A DNA stretch of 30,016 nt from a virus. Below, in pieces: positions 29,588 to 30,016 of this stretch. The stretch's first letter is position 1; each line of letters starts with the position of its first letter. Both the position numbers and the translations under genes were made by a program. Under the pieces are notes generated by a model. It saw only the letters and a program-made list of their open reading frames with translations. It did no database searches and had not been told where the DNA came from. Location of the stretch: positions 1 to 30,016 of IMG/VR virus record IMGVR_UViG_3300048999_000341. The stretch is one strand, 5' to 3'.

Positions 29588-30016
29588 TCAGCCGGGTAGC
29601 GGCTGGTCGACAGACGGGCGATCGTGCAGCGCGACGACGTCCAGCGAGTAGACCGGCTGGAGCTTGCCGACGTTGCGGCCCGCTCGATCGGTCGAGCGGA
29701 CGTAGCGGCCGGTCGTGACCAGCAGCCCCATGGCGCGCAGCCGGTTAGCCGTGGCCCCGATGAGCTGGGGTTGCACCCAGACCGGGAGCAACGGCCGCCA
29801 CCGGTTCGCGAAGGTCTCGCGCAGTGGATCGGCAAGCGCGTCGCGCACGATGATCGTGACGATCGCCAGTACTGGTGCTTCGTTGCGCGGTTCGGCGGTC
29901 AGCAGGGCGGCGACCGTCGCAGCCGTCTCGCCCGAGCCGGCCGGGCTGGCGACACTGACATCGGCGATCATCGCCCTGGCCAGCGCCACCAGATCGGCGA
30001 ATGAAACAGCCGTCAT
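29588..30016 (-). CDS. Winged-helix-like early protein
   Basis: A 142-aa protein whose ATG is the last codon of the window, so a longer N-terminus outside cannot be excluded. The first 80 residues are helical and Ala-rich (DLVALARAMIADVSVASPAG). The C-terminal part has the strand-turn pattern of a winged helix: PQLIGATANRLRAMGLLVTT, then a basic hairpin RYVRSTDRAGRNVGKLQ and YSLDVVAL. That suits a DNA-binding regulator or a replication accessory at the start of the early operon. It ends at a strong hairpin. No specific family could be named. Confidence 0.7.
   Translation of the reverse strand: MTAVSFADLVALARAMIADVSVASPAGSGETAATVAALLTAEPRNEAPVLAIVTIIVRDALADPLRETFANRWRPLLPVWVQPQLIGATANRLRAMGLLVTTGRYVRSTDRAGRNVGKLQPVYSLDVVALHDRPSVDQPLPG

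Noticed and set aside
1-30016. tRNA genes, CRISPR arrays, insertion sequences
   Set aside because: I looked for cloverleaf-like arms, regularly spaced repeats and transposase motifs and saw none; tRNAs cannot be excluded without a covariance-model search.

Overview
The window holds most of a temperate siphovirus (Siphoviridae-type) genome from a high-GC Gram-positive host, almost certainly an actinobacterium. The reasons are strongly G/C-biased third codon positions, frequent GTG/TTG starts, and gene families typical of actinobacteriophages (large serine integrase, MuF-like minor capsid protein, zinc-finger early proteins, a DnaD/HTH-like replication protein). I take it to be an integrated prophage or a prophage-like element, but no host gene or attachment-site pair is visible inside the window, so the integration state is not shown directly. 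Layout: a large serine recombinase reads rightward at the left edge (about 0.1-1.9 kb) and ends at a perfect 16-bp stem hairpin that it shares with the convergent late operon. From about 23.7 kb down to 1.9 kb everything structural reads leftward in canonical order: HNH endonuclease, small protein, Mom-like DNA modifier, small and large terminase subunits, portal, MuF-like protein, scaffold, P22-like coat protein, head-tail connectors, tail terminator, major tail protein, tail assembly chaperones with a G GGA AAC programmed -1 frameshift signal, tape measure, tail-tip proteins, a small membrane protein, a GH25/LysM endolysin, a holin with two possible starts, and a small terminal protein. From 30.0 to 23.9 kb lie leftward early genes: a winged-helix-like protein, a replication protein, two zinc-finger proteins, a tandem pair of small CxxC paralogues, a DUF2786 protein and a triple-HTH regulator. 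Most of these end in a strong GC hairpin, and three copies of a promoter/5'-leader module lie between them. Three rightward genes interrupt the leftward late operon and look like independently acquired cargo (morons): a secreted S1-type serine protease between the major tail and tail chaperone genes (11.7-13.0 kb), an AT-richer 187-aa protein made of two copies of an undescribed repeat between portal and terminase (19.0-19.6 kb), and a small single-pass membrane protein between mom and the head-region genes (22.8-23.2 kb). The latter two overlap the 3' ends of their convergent neighbours by a few bases. These cargo genes, together with the duplicated leader/CxxC cassette, are the least explained and most interesting parts of the window.
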